Part shown: positions 7,310 to 15,133 of the stretch, piece by piece
How positions within the stretch are numbered: the stretch's first letter is position 1
Layout of the letters: each line of letters opens with the position of its first letter
Assembly: GCA_964250215.1 (NCBI GenBank)
Contig: CAXUEX010000040.1
Span: 1 to 20,507, forward strand
Direction of reading: 5' to 3'
Origin: DAIDJM01 sp964250215
Lineage (GTDB): Bacteria > Pseudomonadota > Alphaproteobacteria > Acetobacterales > Acetobacteraceae
DNA: 20,507 bases
Made by a program: the position numbers and the translations under genes
Notes under the pieces: model-generated
Database searches by the model: none
Seen by the model: the letters and a program-made list of their open reading frames with translations, nothing else
What the model was told of the DNA's origin: nothing

Positions 7310-8416
7310 ATGTCCGGAACTGTATTGGTGACCGGCGGGGCGGGTTTCATCGGGCGGCACGTGGTGGAAGCGCTGCTGCGTGAAGGCCGCCGCGTGCGCG
7401 TGCTGGATGCTTTGATAGAACAGGTGCATCCGCCCGGCGGTGCGCGCGATCCTGTTCTGGAGGAAGTCGATTTTCTGCACGGCGATATCCGCGATACCGA
7501 TCTTGTGGTTCGCGCCCTTCGCGGCGTGGATCAGGTGGTGCACCTCGCCGCCGAAGTCGGGGTGGGCCAAAGCATGTATGCCATCGACCGCTATGTGTCG
7601 GTGAACGACCACGGCACCGCGGTGCTGCTGCAGGCGCTCATTCAACACCGCGTGCGGCGCATCGTGGTGGCGTCCTCGATGAGCGTTTATGGTGAAGGGC
7701 TCTACGTCACCACGGAAGGCCGACCGGTGGAAAACGCGCGGCGGCGCCCCGCGCTCGATCGTTGGGATCCAACGGGTGCGTCCGGAGAGGTGCTTATCCC
7801 GCGGCCTACGCCGGAAAGCAAACCGGTCAGTCTCGCCTCGGTCTATGCGCTGACGAAATTCGCGCAGGAATGCATGGTGATGACGGTGGCTTCTGCGTAT
7901 GGCATGGAGGCGGTGGCGTTGCGGCTCTTCAATGTCTATGGCGCCGGCCAGGCACTTTCCAACCCTTATACGGGCGTGTTGGCCATCTTCGCGTCCCGCC
8001 TGCTCAACGGTGAACGCCCGATGGTGTTCGAGGACGGGGCGCAGCGCCGCGATTTCGTGCACGTGCAGGACGTCGCGCACGCATTCCTCTTGGCGCTGGG
8101 CACACCCGATGCCGATGGCGGCGTGTTCAACATCGGCAGCGGCATCAGCGTCGGCATCGCCGAAGTCGCCGAAAGTTTTGCCGAAGCCATGGGGCGCGTG
8201 GACCTCCTGCCCGACATCACCAACAAAGCCCGCCTCGGCGATATTCGCCATTGTTTCGCGGATATTGCACTGGCCCGCCGCAAACTGGGTTTCTCGCCGC
8301 GGCGAAGTTTCGCCGACAGTTTCGAGGAACTTGCGGAGTGGGTAGGCCAGCAGCAAGCCGTGGACCGGGTGAACGAGGCGCGCATGGAGCTGGAATTGCG
8401 CGGATTGGTGGCGTGA
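7310..8416 (+). CDS. Extended-SDR sugar nucleotide epimerase, dTDP-L-rhamnose 4-epimerase-like
   Basis: A 368-residue extended short-chain dehydrogenase. NAD binding is shown by TGGAGFIG (8-15) with an acidic end to strand two (VLDAL). The catalytic set is SSMSVYGEG (122-130) and Y179-x3-K183. The segment HLAAEVGVGQSMYAIDRYV (78-96) and the strand ending SSMSVYGEGLY resemble, from memory, dTDP-L-rhamnose 4-epimerases (WbiB type), which make dTDP-6-deoxy-L-talose; other NDP-hexose epimerases remain possible. A long insert between the Ser and Tyr motifs (about 131-172) is typical of that subgroup. It probably supplies an unusual deoxysugar to the glycosyltransferases downstream. It is the first gene of the cluster, with a good ribosome binding site, and its stop overlaps the next start as GTGA. 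Family firm, substrate tentative. Confidence 0.8.
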   Translation: MSGTVLVTGGAGFIGRHVVEALLREGRRVRVLDALIEQVHPPGGARDPVLEEVDFLHGDIRDTDLVVRALRGVDQVVHLAAEVGVGQSMYAIDRYVSVNDHGTAVLLQALIQHRVRRIVVASSMSVYGEGLYVTTEGRPVENARRRPALDRWDPTGASGEVLIPRPTPESKPVSLASVYALTKFAQECMVMTVASAYGMEAVALRLFNVYGAGQALSNPYTGVLAIFASRLLNGERPMVFEDGAQRRDFVHVQDVAHAFLLALGTPDADGGVFNIGSGISVGIAEVAESFAEAMGRVDLLPDITNKARLGDIRHCFADIALARRKLGFSPRRSFADSFEELAEWVGQQQAVDRVNEARMELELRGLVA

Positions 8417-9495
8417 CCAGCCACCCGCGTACGCCTTCGATCGTCGGCATTCGCCCGGTGCTGATCACGGGCGGCGCCGGTTTCATCGGCTGCAATCTGG
8501 CCGACCGTCTCGCCACCGAAGGGCACCAGGTGCTGGTTTATGATTCGCTGGCGCGGCCTGGGGTGGAGCGCAACCAGCGCTGGTTGGCGGCACGCCATCC
8601 TGCGCGCGTGGCCTTCGCCACCGCCGATGTGCGGAACGAAGCCGATCTGGCCGAAGCGGCTGCGCGGGCAAGCGCGGTATTCCATCTCGCTGCCCAAGTC
8701 GCCGTAACCACGAGCTTGGCAGATCCCAAGGAGGATTTCGCCATCAATGTGGGCGGCACGCTTGCATTGCTGGAAGCGCTCCGCAAGCACAATGCCGGGG
8801 CGCCACTGATTTTTGCCAGCACGAACAAAGTGTATGGCGATCTTGCCGATGTCGAGTTTACGCGCACGGGAGAGGGTTACACACCCAAAAACAGCGATTT
8901 GCGCCGCTGCGGCATCGATGAGTCCCGGCCGCTCTGCTTCCATACGCCGTACGGTTGCAGCAAGGGCGCCGCGGATCAGTATGTATTGGATTACGCGCGC
9001 AGTTTCGGCCTGAAGACCGCCGTATTGCGCATGAGCTGCATTTACGGAGAACGTCAGCTCGGCACCGAGGATCAGGGATGGGTTGCCCATTTCCTGCTGC
9101 GCGCGATCGCGGGTGAAGCGATCACGATGTATGGCGATGGCTTTCAGGTGCGCGACATTTTGCACGTGGGCGACGCCGTTGCGGCCTATCTTGCCGCGTG
9201 GCGTAGCATCGATGAGATTTCCGGTCGGGCGTTCAATCTCGGCGGCGGCCCGACCAATGCGATCAGTTTGCGGCAACTCACCGACCATATTGGCGCCGCT
9301 CTGGGACAGCTCGTCGATATCGATTTCGCGGCCTGGCGGCCCGGCGATCAGCGATGGTTTGTTGCCGACGCACGGGCAGCCATGCGGGCGCTCCGGCTTC
9401 CCGCGCCGCTCGGGTGGCGCGCCGGCGTAAGTCGGCTGGCCGTGCATTTCGGCGCAAACGCCCGCGAAGCTCTGCACGCCGATGCGGTGTCATGA
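8413..9495 (+). CDS. Extended-SDR sugar nucleotide epimerase, CDP-paratose 2-epimerase-like
   Basis: A 360-residue extended SDR starting at a GTG that overlaps the previous stop. It has TGGAGFIG (19-26) for NAD, STNKVYGD (136-143) and Y180-x3-K184 (YGCSK). The Asn-Lys within TNKVYGD, and the downstream stretch TPYGCSKGAADQYVLDYAR (178-196), are like CDP-paratose/CDP-tyvelose 2-epimerases and related NDP-sugar epimerases (recollection), rather than plain UDP-glucose 4-epimerases. DGFQVRDILHV (242-252) is the usual C-terminal substrate segment. It is distinct from its neighbour at 7310, so the two probably act on different nucleotide sugars or in series. The stop overlaps the radical SAM start as ATGA. 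No CDP-sugar synthesis genes are present in the window, which weakens a literal paratose assignment. Confidence 0.78.
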   Translation: MTSHPRTPSIVGIRPVLITGGAGFIGCNLADRLATEGHQVLVYDSLARPGVERNQRWLAARHPARVAFATADVRNEADLAEAAARASAVFHLAAQVAVTTSLADPKEDFAINVGGTLALLEALRKHNAGAPLIFASTNKVYGDLADVEFTRTGEGYTPKNSDLRRCGIDESRPLCFHTPYGCSKGAADQYVLDYARSFGLKTAVLRMSCIYGERQLGTEDQGWVAHFLLRAIAGEAITMYGDGFQVRDILHVGDAVAAYLAAWRSIDEISGRAFNLGGGPTNAISLRQLTDHIGAALGQLVDIDFAAWRPGDQRWFVADARAAMRALRLPAPLGWRAGVSRLAVHFGANAREALHADAVS

Positions 9496-10781
9496 AGGTT
9501 TCGCTGGTCAATCCTGCCTGGGATTTCGCCGGCAGCATTTATTTCGGTTGCCGGGAGCCGCATCTGCCGATTGAGCTCGGCGCGGCGAAGCTGCTGCTGG
9601 AACGTGCCGGCCATCAGGTGCAAATGCTCGATGGCTCGTTCGATAGGCTGAGCCCGGACGCTCTCGCCAGCGCCATCGCGGATTTCCGGCCGGACATGAC
9701 GGTGATCACCACCGCGCCGACCTATCTTTTCTGGCGATGCGCGCCGCCAGAGCTGCGCGTTCCTCGCGCGCTCATCGTGAAACTTGACGGTCGTGGCGGT
9801 CGGATTGTGGCGATCGGCCCGCATGGAACGTCCACGCCCGGTGCCGTGCTGCACAAACTCGGCGCGGATCTGGTTATTCGCGGCGAGGCGGAGGAAGCGA
9901 TTCTCGCGCTGGCGGAGGCTTGGCCGCACACGAACGTTCCCGGAAGCGCCGTGCTGGAGGATGGCGAGCTTCGCCTCCACGGTGCAGCGCAGAGCACGGA
10001 TTTTACGCGCTTGACCGCAATTCAGTGGCCAGAGACTTGGATCGCGCGCCATCGCCATCACCACCACCGCTTCGATCGCGCGCCCGATGGCCCTGGCGCG
10101 GAAGTGGAAGCCTCGCGCGGCTGCCCGTATTCCTGCAGCTTCTGCGCGAAGATCGATTTCCGCGATGCCTATCGCCGCCGCGCGCTGCCCGAATTGTTGA
10201 CGGAGATCGACGCCCTGATCGACCAGGATGTAGGCTACGTCTATTTTATTGACGAGATATTCCTGCCGCAGCCCGCGCTGCTGGAAGCACTTGCCAAGCG
10301 CCCGGTGCGGTTCGGCGTGCAGACGCGGCTCGATCTGTGGAAACCGGCCCTGATCGAGATGTTGGGGCGCGCCGGCTGCGTTTCCATCGAGGCCGGTGTC
10401 GAAAGCCTCACCGAATCCGGCCGTGCGGCGCTCGACAAGGATTGCCGCCTGGATACCGATCAGCTCACGGATCGCCTGCTTCTGGCGCGCCGCCATGTTC
10501 CGTTCGTGCAGGCCAATTTGATTGCCACCCAGGAGGACGAACCCGAGGCTATCTTCGCGTGGCGCGAGAAGCTGCGCGCAGAAGGCGTTTGGGCAAACGA
10601 TCCGGTGCCGATGTTTCCCTATCCCGGCAGCCCCGATTACCGCAATCGTTGGGGCCCGCCGGACGACGACGCGTGGGAACGGGCGCTGGACCACTACCTG
10701 GAACAATTCGAACAGTTGAGCGACTTGCAGGATTCGACGCCGCTGAAATTGCGGCAATTGGAAAGCGAATGCCTGCCGTGA
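9492..10781 (+). CDS. Cobalamin-binding-domain radical SAM protein (class B type), glycan-cluster associated
   Basis: A 429-residue two-domain protein. Residues 1-165 look like a Rossmann-type B12-binding domain: KVSLVNPAW, PIELGAAKLLLERAGHQVQMLD, RPDMTVITTAP and a GADLVIRGEAEEAI strand-turn. Residues 203-390 form a radical SAM barrel with the CxxxCxxC cluster motif at Cys211, Cys215 and Cys218 (RGCPYSCSFC), FIDEIFLP (252-259) and EAGVES (300-305). Class B enzymes perform methyl transfers to unreactive carbons or other radical chemistry. The classic DxHxxG cobalamin motif is not evident (LDGSFD at 46-51 occupies the position). From memory it resembles the TIGR04295-type family found in glycosyltransferase clusters. 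A histidine run RHRHHHHR sits at 187-193 in the linker. It is translationally coupled on both sides. Its substrate is unknown, likely a sugar or lipid-linked glycan. Confidence 0.85.
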   Translation: MKVSLVNPAWDFAGSIYFGCREPHLPIELGAAKLLLERAGHQVQMLDGSFDRLSPDALASAIADFRPDMTVITTAPTYLFWRCAPPELRVPRALIVKLDGRGGRIVAIGPHGTSTPGAVLHKLGADLVIRGEAEEAILALAEAWPHTNVPGSAVLEDGELRLHGAAQSTDFTRLTAIQWPETWIARHRHHHHRFDRAPDGPGAEVEASRGCPYSCSFCAKIDFRDAYRRRALPELLTEIDALIDQDVGYVYFIDEIFLPQPALLEALAKRPVRFGVQTRLDLWKPALIEMLGRAGCVSIEAGVESLTESGRAALDKDCRLDTDQLTDRLLLARRHVPFVQANLIATQEDEPEAIFAWREKLRAEGVWANDPVPMFPYPGSPDYRNRWGPPDDDAWERALDHYLEQFEQLSDLQDSTPLKLRQLESECLP

Positions 10782-11845
10782 CTTCCATGCTGCTCACCAC
10801 GGATGCGGTCGGCGGTGTTTGGCAGTACACCTGCGCGCTGGCTCAGGCTTTGCGGCAACAGGGTGTCGATTGCCACATCGCGGTGCTCGGGCCGCCGCCA
10901 TCGGCAGCTTTACTTTCCGAGGCTTCCTCCATACCGGTCACCATCACCGGCCTGAAGCTGGATTGGCTCGCGTCAACACCGGACGAGCTGCATCGCGCGG
11001 CCATTCTCATCGAGGAACTGGCTCTGGCGTGCCGCGCGACCACGCTGCACCTCCACAGCCCGGCTTACGCAGAGCCAGCTTGCCGCCTGCCGCAAATCGC
11101 CGTGGTGCATTCCTGTGTTGCCAGTTGGTGGCGTGCGCTGCGGACGGCGCCGATGCCCGCCGATTTCGTATGGCGCAAAAACCTTTTGCGACAGGGCATG
11201 AATGCGGCCCAAGCGATCGTTGCTCCCAGCGCAGCCTTTGCTGCCGAAATCGAGCTCATCTACGACATCGTGCCAGAGGTCGTGCATAACGGGATTCCTA
11301 ATCCGGCGGCGGTTTCCGCCGATCGCGAACTCGACGTGCTTGCCGCCGGGCGCGCTTGGGATGAGGCAAAAGGCTTCGAAATCCTCGACATGGCTGCGCA
11401 GAAAATTCCGGCCCCTGTCCGAATTGCCGGTCCGCTGTCCGGGCCGCAAAATCAGAGCTTCCGGCCGCGCCACCTGCAAGTTCTCGGAATGCTCGATCGC
11501 GCTGGGATGCTCCAAGCCCAACGCCGCGCCGGCATTTTCGTGGCACCCTCGCGTTATGAGCCCTTCGGCCTCGCGGTGCTGGAAGCCGCCACCTTGGCAA
11601 CGCCGCTGGTTCTGTCCGACATCCCGATTTTTCGCGAATTGTGGCATGACGCCGCGGTGTTTGTCGATCCACGCGATTCGCAGGCGTGGACGCGAACGCT
11701 AACCGACCTGCTGCAGGACCGCACGCGCCGGGGCGAGCTTGGGCAAGCGGCGCAAAAGCGCGCCGGCCGATACACCGCCCGCAACATGGCCCGGCGTACC
11801 TTGCAACTCCATGACGCTTGCCGGCAACGCGCACTCGCTGCCTGA
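10769..11845 (+). CDS. GT4-family glycosyltransferase of the glycan cluster
   Basis: A 358-residue GT-B enzyme. The N-terminal strand and loop read LLTTDAVGGVWQYT (8-21), the glycine loop common in GT4 acceptors. The C-terminal donor domain shows AAGRAWDEAKG (192-202, Arg195 and Lys201) and the EX7E region EPFGLAVLEAATLATP (264-279, Glu264 and Glu272). It should transfer a sugar from a nucleotide donor with retention of configuration, in the cytoplasm or at the membrane. It is not closely similar to the GT4 at 1276. Three starts are possible: ATG 10769 (preceded by GGAAAG), GTG 10778 (four-base overlap with the upstream stop) and ATG 10787; the first is used here. The gene ends in TGATG, sharing one base with the next start. 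Confidence 0.82.
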   Translation: MPAVTSMLLTTDAVGGVWQYTCALAQALRQQGVDCHIAVLGPPPSAALLSEASSIPVTITGLKLDWLASTPDELHRAAILIEELALACRATTLHLHSPAYAEPACRLPQIAVVHSCVASWWRALRTAPMPADFVWRKNLLRQGMNAAQAIVAPSAAFAAEIELIYDIVPEVVHNGIPNPAAVSADRELDVLAAGRAWDEAKGFEILDMAAQKIPAPVRIAGPLSGPQNQSFRPRHLQVLGMLDRAGMLQAQRRAGIFVAPSRYEPFGLAVLEAATLATPLVLSDIPIFRELWHDAAVFVDPRDSQAWTRTLTDLLQDRTRRGELGQAAQKRAGRYTARNMARRTLQLHDACRQRALAA

Positions 11846-12945
11846 TGCGCGTCGCATACCTCACCCACTCTCTGGTGTCGTGCTGGAACCACGGCAACGC
11901 GCATTTTCAGCGCGGCCTGCTCACCGCACTGCGCCGGCTCGGCCACGATGCGATCGCGTTGGAACCGGAGAATAGCTGGAGCCGCGAAAACCTGCTGGCC
12001 GAGGCGCCAGATGCGGAGCCGCGCTTCCGCGCGCAGTGGCCGGATCTGATATATCGCCGTTACGCCGGGGTCGAGGCATTGCGGGCCGAGTTGCATCACG
12101 CGGACCTCGTTGTTGTGCACGAATGGAACGATCCCGAGATTGTCGAGGAAGTGGGTCGGCTTCGTCGTTTGCTTGGCTTCACGCTGCTGTTTCACGACAC
12201 GCATCACCGCGCCATCAGCGATCCGCCGTCGATCCGCCGGTTCGATCTTGCCGCTTACGATGCGGTTCTCGCATTCGGCGCCGCTTTGGCCGAACGCTAC
12301 CAGGCGTGGGGCTGGAAGGATCGCGTGTTCGTGTGGCACGAAGCCGCCGACACTGCCCATTTTTGGCCCATCCAGCCGTCGCAGCCGCGGCATGGCGCGG
12401 TGTGGATCGGCAATTGGGGCGATGGCGAGCGCGGCGCCGATCTCGAGGAAATGCTGTTGCGGCCAGCGGCGGAGACCAAAACCGCGCTCGACGTGTATGG
12501 TGTGCGCTATCCCGATGAAGCGCTTGCGGCACTTTGCCGATATGGCGCGCGCTATCGCGGCTGGCTGGCGAATGCGGCGGTTCCCGACGTGTTCGCGCAG
12601 CACGAATTCACCGTGCACGTCCCGCGCCGCTATTACGCGGACAAATTGCCGGGCATCCCTACGATTCGTGTGTTCGAAGCGCTCGCCTGCGGCATTCCGC
12701 TGATCTGCGCACCCTGGCAGGATTGCGAGGGGCTTTTCCGGCCCGGCGAGGATTACCTGATCGCGCATTCGGGGGCGCAAATGGCGAATCATATGCGAAC
12801 GCTGCGGAGCGATACCGCATTGGCAACTGCGCTTGCGCAAAGCGGGCTTGCGCGGATCCGAAGCCGCCATACCTGCGATCACCGGGCGCGCGAGCTGTTG
12901 GCCATCGCCGTACGGTTGGGCACAACCATCAAGGCCGTGGCGTGA
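11845..12945 (+). CDS. CgeB-like glycosyltransferase 1
   Basis: A 366-residue protein resembling the CgeB/glycosyl-transferase-1-like (GT-B) family. The N-terminus MRVAYLTHSLVSCWNHGNAH leads into FQRGLLTALRRLGHD, matching the other two copies in the cluster. The middle has LLFHDTHHR (114-122), and the donor-site region is IPTIRVFEALACGIPLICAP (271-290), followed by EGLFRPGEDYLIA (295-307). CgeB-type enzymes take part in spore-coat or surface glycan maturation in other bacteria (family recollection); here the role is inferred as oligosaccharide assembly. It diverges from copies 2 and 3 in its C-terminal motif and central region, so it likely has a different specificity. It starts in a TGATG junction and ends in another, so the three genes are tightly coupled. 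Donor and acceptor are unknown. Confidence 0.75.
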   Translation: MRVAYLTHSLVSCWNHGNAHFQRGLLTALRRLGHDAIALEPENSWSRENLLAEAPDAEPRFRAQWPDLIYRRYAGVEALRAELHHADLVVVHEWNDPEIVEEVGRLRRLLGFTLLFHDTHHRAISDPPSIRRFDLAAYDAVLAFGAALAERYQAWGWKDRVFVWHEAADTAHFWPIQPSQPRHGAVWIGNWGDGERGADLEEMLLRPAAETKTALDVYGVRYPDEALAALCRYGARYRGWLANAAVPDVFAQHEFTVHVPRRYYADKLPGIPTIRVFEALACGIPLICAPWQDCEGLFRPGEDYLIAHSGAQMANHMRTLRSDTALATALAQSGLARIRSRHTCDHRARELLAIAVRLGTTIKAVA

Positions 12946-14039
12946 TGCGCATCGCGTTCTATGGCTCCAGCCTGCTCTCCTGCTACTGGAACGGCGCCGC
13001 AACCTACTATCGTGGATTGCTGCGCGCGCTCGCCGCAATCGGCCACACGATCGAATTCTACGAGCCGGATGCGTTCGACCGGCAATCGCATCGCGACATC
13101 GATCCGCCCGAATGGGCAAAGGTAATGGTGTATCCCGCGACGCTTGCGGGAATGGCCAGCGCGGTGCAACACGCCGCACATGCCGACGTGGTGGTGAAGG
13201 CAAGCGGTGTCGGCGTTCTCGACGACGAGCTTGTTGAAGCCACGCTGCGCAACGCCAGAAGCGATGCCCTGCGCGTGTTCTGGGATGTCGATGCGCCCGC
13301 GACGCTCGCCAGCCTCAGGCTTCATCCGGATCAGCCGCTTGGCCGCGCATTGCCGCAATTCGATCTCGTGTTCACCTATGGTGGCGGTCCGCCCGTGCAG
13401 CGCGAGTACCGTGCTCGCGGCGCCCGCCACTGCGTGCCGATCTACAACGCGCTTGACCCAGACACGCACTTTCCCGTTCCACCGGAACCGGCGTTCGCCT
13501 GCGATCTGGCGCTGCTCGCCAACCGCCTGCCCGACCGCGAAGCCCGGATCGAAACCTTCTTCCTCGGTCCCGCAGCCGAATCGCCGCAACGGCGCTTTTT
13601 GCTCGGCGGCGCGGGCTGGAACGATAAGCCGCTACCCGGCAATGTTCGCTATGTCGGCCATGTTGCTACCGCACAGCACAACGCGCTGAACGCCTCCGCT
13701 ACCGCAGTGCTGAACGTTTCGCGCGACAGCATGGCGGAGGTCGGGTTCTCCCCGGCCACGCGCGTTTTCGAAGCCGCCGGCGCGGGGGCTTGCCTGATCA
13801 CCGATTATTGGGAAGGCATCGAGAAGTTTCTGGAACCCGGTAAGGAAATTCTGGTTGCGCGCACGGGCGCGGAGGTTGCTTCGCGGCTCGCTTCGCTCAC
13901 GCCGGATCGGGCTCGCGCCATCGGTGCGGCGGCGCGCCAGCGGTGCCTGGCCGAGCATCTCTACACGCATCGCGCTGCGGAAGTGAATGCGCAGCTCCTG
14001 GCAGCGTTCGCGCGCAAGCAGCGGCAGAGCGCCGCATGA
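12945..14039 (+). CDS. CgeB-like glycosyltransferase 2
   Basis: A 364-residue GT-B-like protein related to its neighbours. The N-terminus MRIAFYGSSLLSCYWNGAAT is followed by YYRGLLRALAAIGH, the conserved loop and helix. VFWDVDAPATLASL (111-124) is shared in form with copy 3 (FYDIDTPVTIAAL). The probable nucleotide-sugar region is VGFSPATRVFEAAGAGACLI (266-285), then DYWEGIEKFLEPGKEILVA (287-305). The glutamate of FEAA (276) takes the place of the acidic donor-binding residue in such families. The ATG at 12945 sits in a TGATG junction, and a GTG one codon earlier is an alternative. The stop overlaps copy 3 as ATGA. The substrate cannot be inferred, but the strong similarity to copy 3 suggests gene duplication and successive additions to one chain. 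Confidence 0.78.
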   Translation: MRIAFYGSSLLSCYWNGAATYYRGLLRALAAIGHTIEFYEPDAFDRQSHRDIDPPEWAKVMVYPATLAGMASAVQHAAHADVVVKASGVGVLDDELVEATLRNARSDALRVFWDVDAPATLASLRLHPDQPLGRALPQFDLVFTYGGGPPVQREYRARGARHCVPIYNALDPDTHFPVPPEPAFACDLALLANRLPDREARIETFFLGPAAESPQRRFLLGGAGWNDKPLPGNVRYVGHVATAQHNALNASATAVLNVSRDSMAEVGFSPATRVFEAAGAGACLITDYWEGIEKFLEPGKEILVARTGAEVASRLASLTPDRARAIGAAARQRCLAEHLYTHRAAEVNAQLLAAFARKQRQSAA

Positions 14040-15124
14040 AGCTGGTTGTTCTCGGTCTTACGCTGAGTTCGTCCTGGGGCAACGGCCATGCCACGACTTA
14101 CCGCGCGCTGCTGAAAGCTTTTGCGGCGCGCGGGCACGAGGTTCTGTTCTTGGAATGCGATCGTCCGTGGTATGCAAACGCCCGGGATCTCACCGCACCG
14201 AGTTATTGCGAACTGATATTCTACAACGATCTAGCCGATCTGGATCGGCACCGCGCCGCCATCGAGGCCGCGGATCTGGTCATGATCGGCTCCTATGTCG
14301 TGGACGGGATCGAACTCGCGCGCAAACTCCGTGTTTGGGCAAGCCGTCTTGCGTTCTACGATATCGATACACCGGTCACGATCGCCGCACTCGGGCGAGG
14401 CGATTGCGCGTACGTGTCCGGCGAGACGATACCGCTATACGATCACTACTTCTCGTTCACGGGTGGCCCGACCTTGCGCCGTCTGGAACGCTGGTACGGG
14501 GCCCGGCAGGCTCAGGCGTTCTATTGCGCTGTCGATCCGGAGCTCTACCATCCCGCGCCATCGCCGGCCCCGCTGCGCTGGCATTTTGGCTATCTCGGGA
14601 CCTATAGCGCAGATCGGCAGACCGTGCTCGATCGTCTGCTACTGGAACCCGCCCGGCGGTCTCCCGATCTGCGCTTCGTCGTCGCCGGCCCGCAATATCC
14701 GGATGCGATCGATTGGCCGGAAAACGTCGATCGCATCGATCACCTGCCGCCCGCCGAACACGCGGATTTTTACAACAGCCTCGGGTGCACGCTGAATGTC
14801 ACGCGCACCGACATGGTCGCCGCCGGCTTCAGCCCCAGCGTGCGCCTGTTCGAAGCCGCCGCCTGCGCTACGCCCATCCTGTCCGATCCGTGGCGCGGCC
14901 TGGATACGCTGTTCCGGCCCGGCATAGAAATTCTCATCGCCGAAACCACCGAACAGGCATTGCACGCCTTGGCGCGCCCGGCCGCGGAATTGCAACGCAT
15001 CGGCCAGGCCGCGCGACGCGCCGTGCTTTCGGCCCATACCGCCGCGCATCGGGCGCTTGCGTTGGAACAGGTTATGGAGAACAACCAAGGTCTCCGTTCC
15101 CCGATCGTGGGGTCGGGCGCTTAA
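14036..15124 (+). CDS. CgeB-like glycosyltransferase 3
   Basis: A 362-residue paralogue of the preceding gene. It shares the N-terminal form SSSWGNGHATTYRALLKAFAARGHEV (11-36, broken here only to name its conserved Trp, Gly and Tyr), FYDIDTPVTIAAL (107-119), FSFTGGPTLRRLE (139-151) and the donor region AGFSPSVRLFEAAACATPIL (263-282), then LFRPGIEILIA (292-302). YLGTYSADRQ (186-195) marks the start of the second Rossmann domain. As for copy 2, sugar donor and acceptor are unknown. It begins at ATGA and is the last gene of the coupled glycan block. Only nine bases separate it from the peptidase gene, whose ribosome binding site overlaps this stop, so transcription probably continues. Confidence 0.78.
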   Translation: MKLVVLGLTLSSSWGNGHATTYRALLKAFAARGHEVLFLECDRPWYANARDLTAPSYCELIFYNDLADLDRHRAAIEAADLVMIGSYVVDGIELARKLRVWASRLAFYDIDTPVTIAALGRGDCAYVSGETIPLYDHYFSFTGGPTLRRLERWYGARQAQAFYCAVDPELYHPAPSPAPLRWHFGYLGTYSADRQTVLDRLLLEPARRSPDLRFVVAGPQYPDAIDWPENVDRIDHLPPAEHADFYNSLGCTLNVTRTDMVAAGFSPSVRLFEAAACATPILSDPWRGLDTLFRPGIEILIAETTEQALHALARPAAELQRIGQAARRAVLSAHTAAHRALALEQVMENNQGLRSPIVGSGA

Positions 15125-15133
15125 GGCCGATCC

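Noticed and set aside
9348..10757. Minus-strand open frame of 469 codons opposite the radical SAM gene
   Set aside because: The forward strand carries the CxxxCxxC motif and a full domain architecture; the reverse translation shows none.
11554..13203. Minus-strand open frame of 549 codons across the GT4 and CgeB-like genes
   Set aside because: It crosses three well-supported, overlapping rightward genes and its translation is low-complexity and Arg-rich, typical of a shadow frame.
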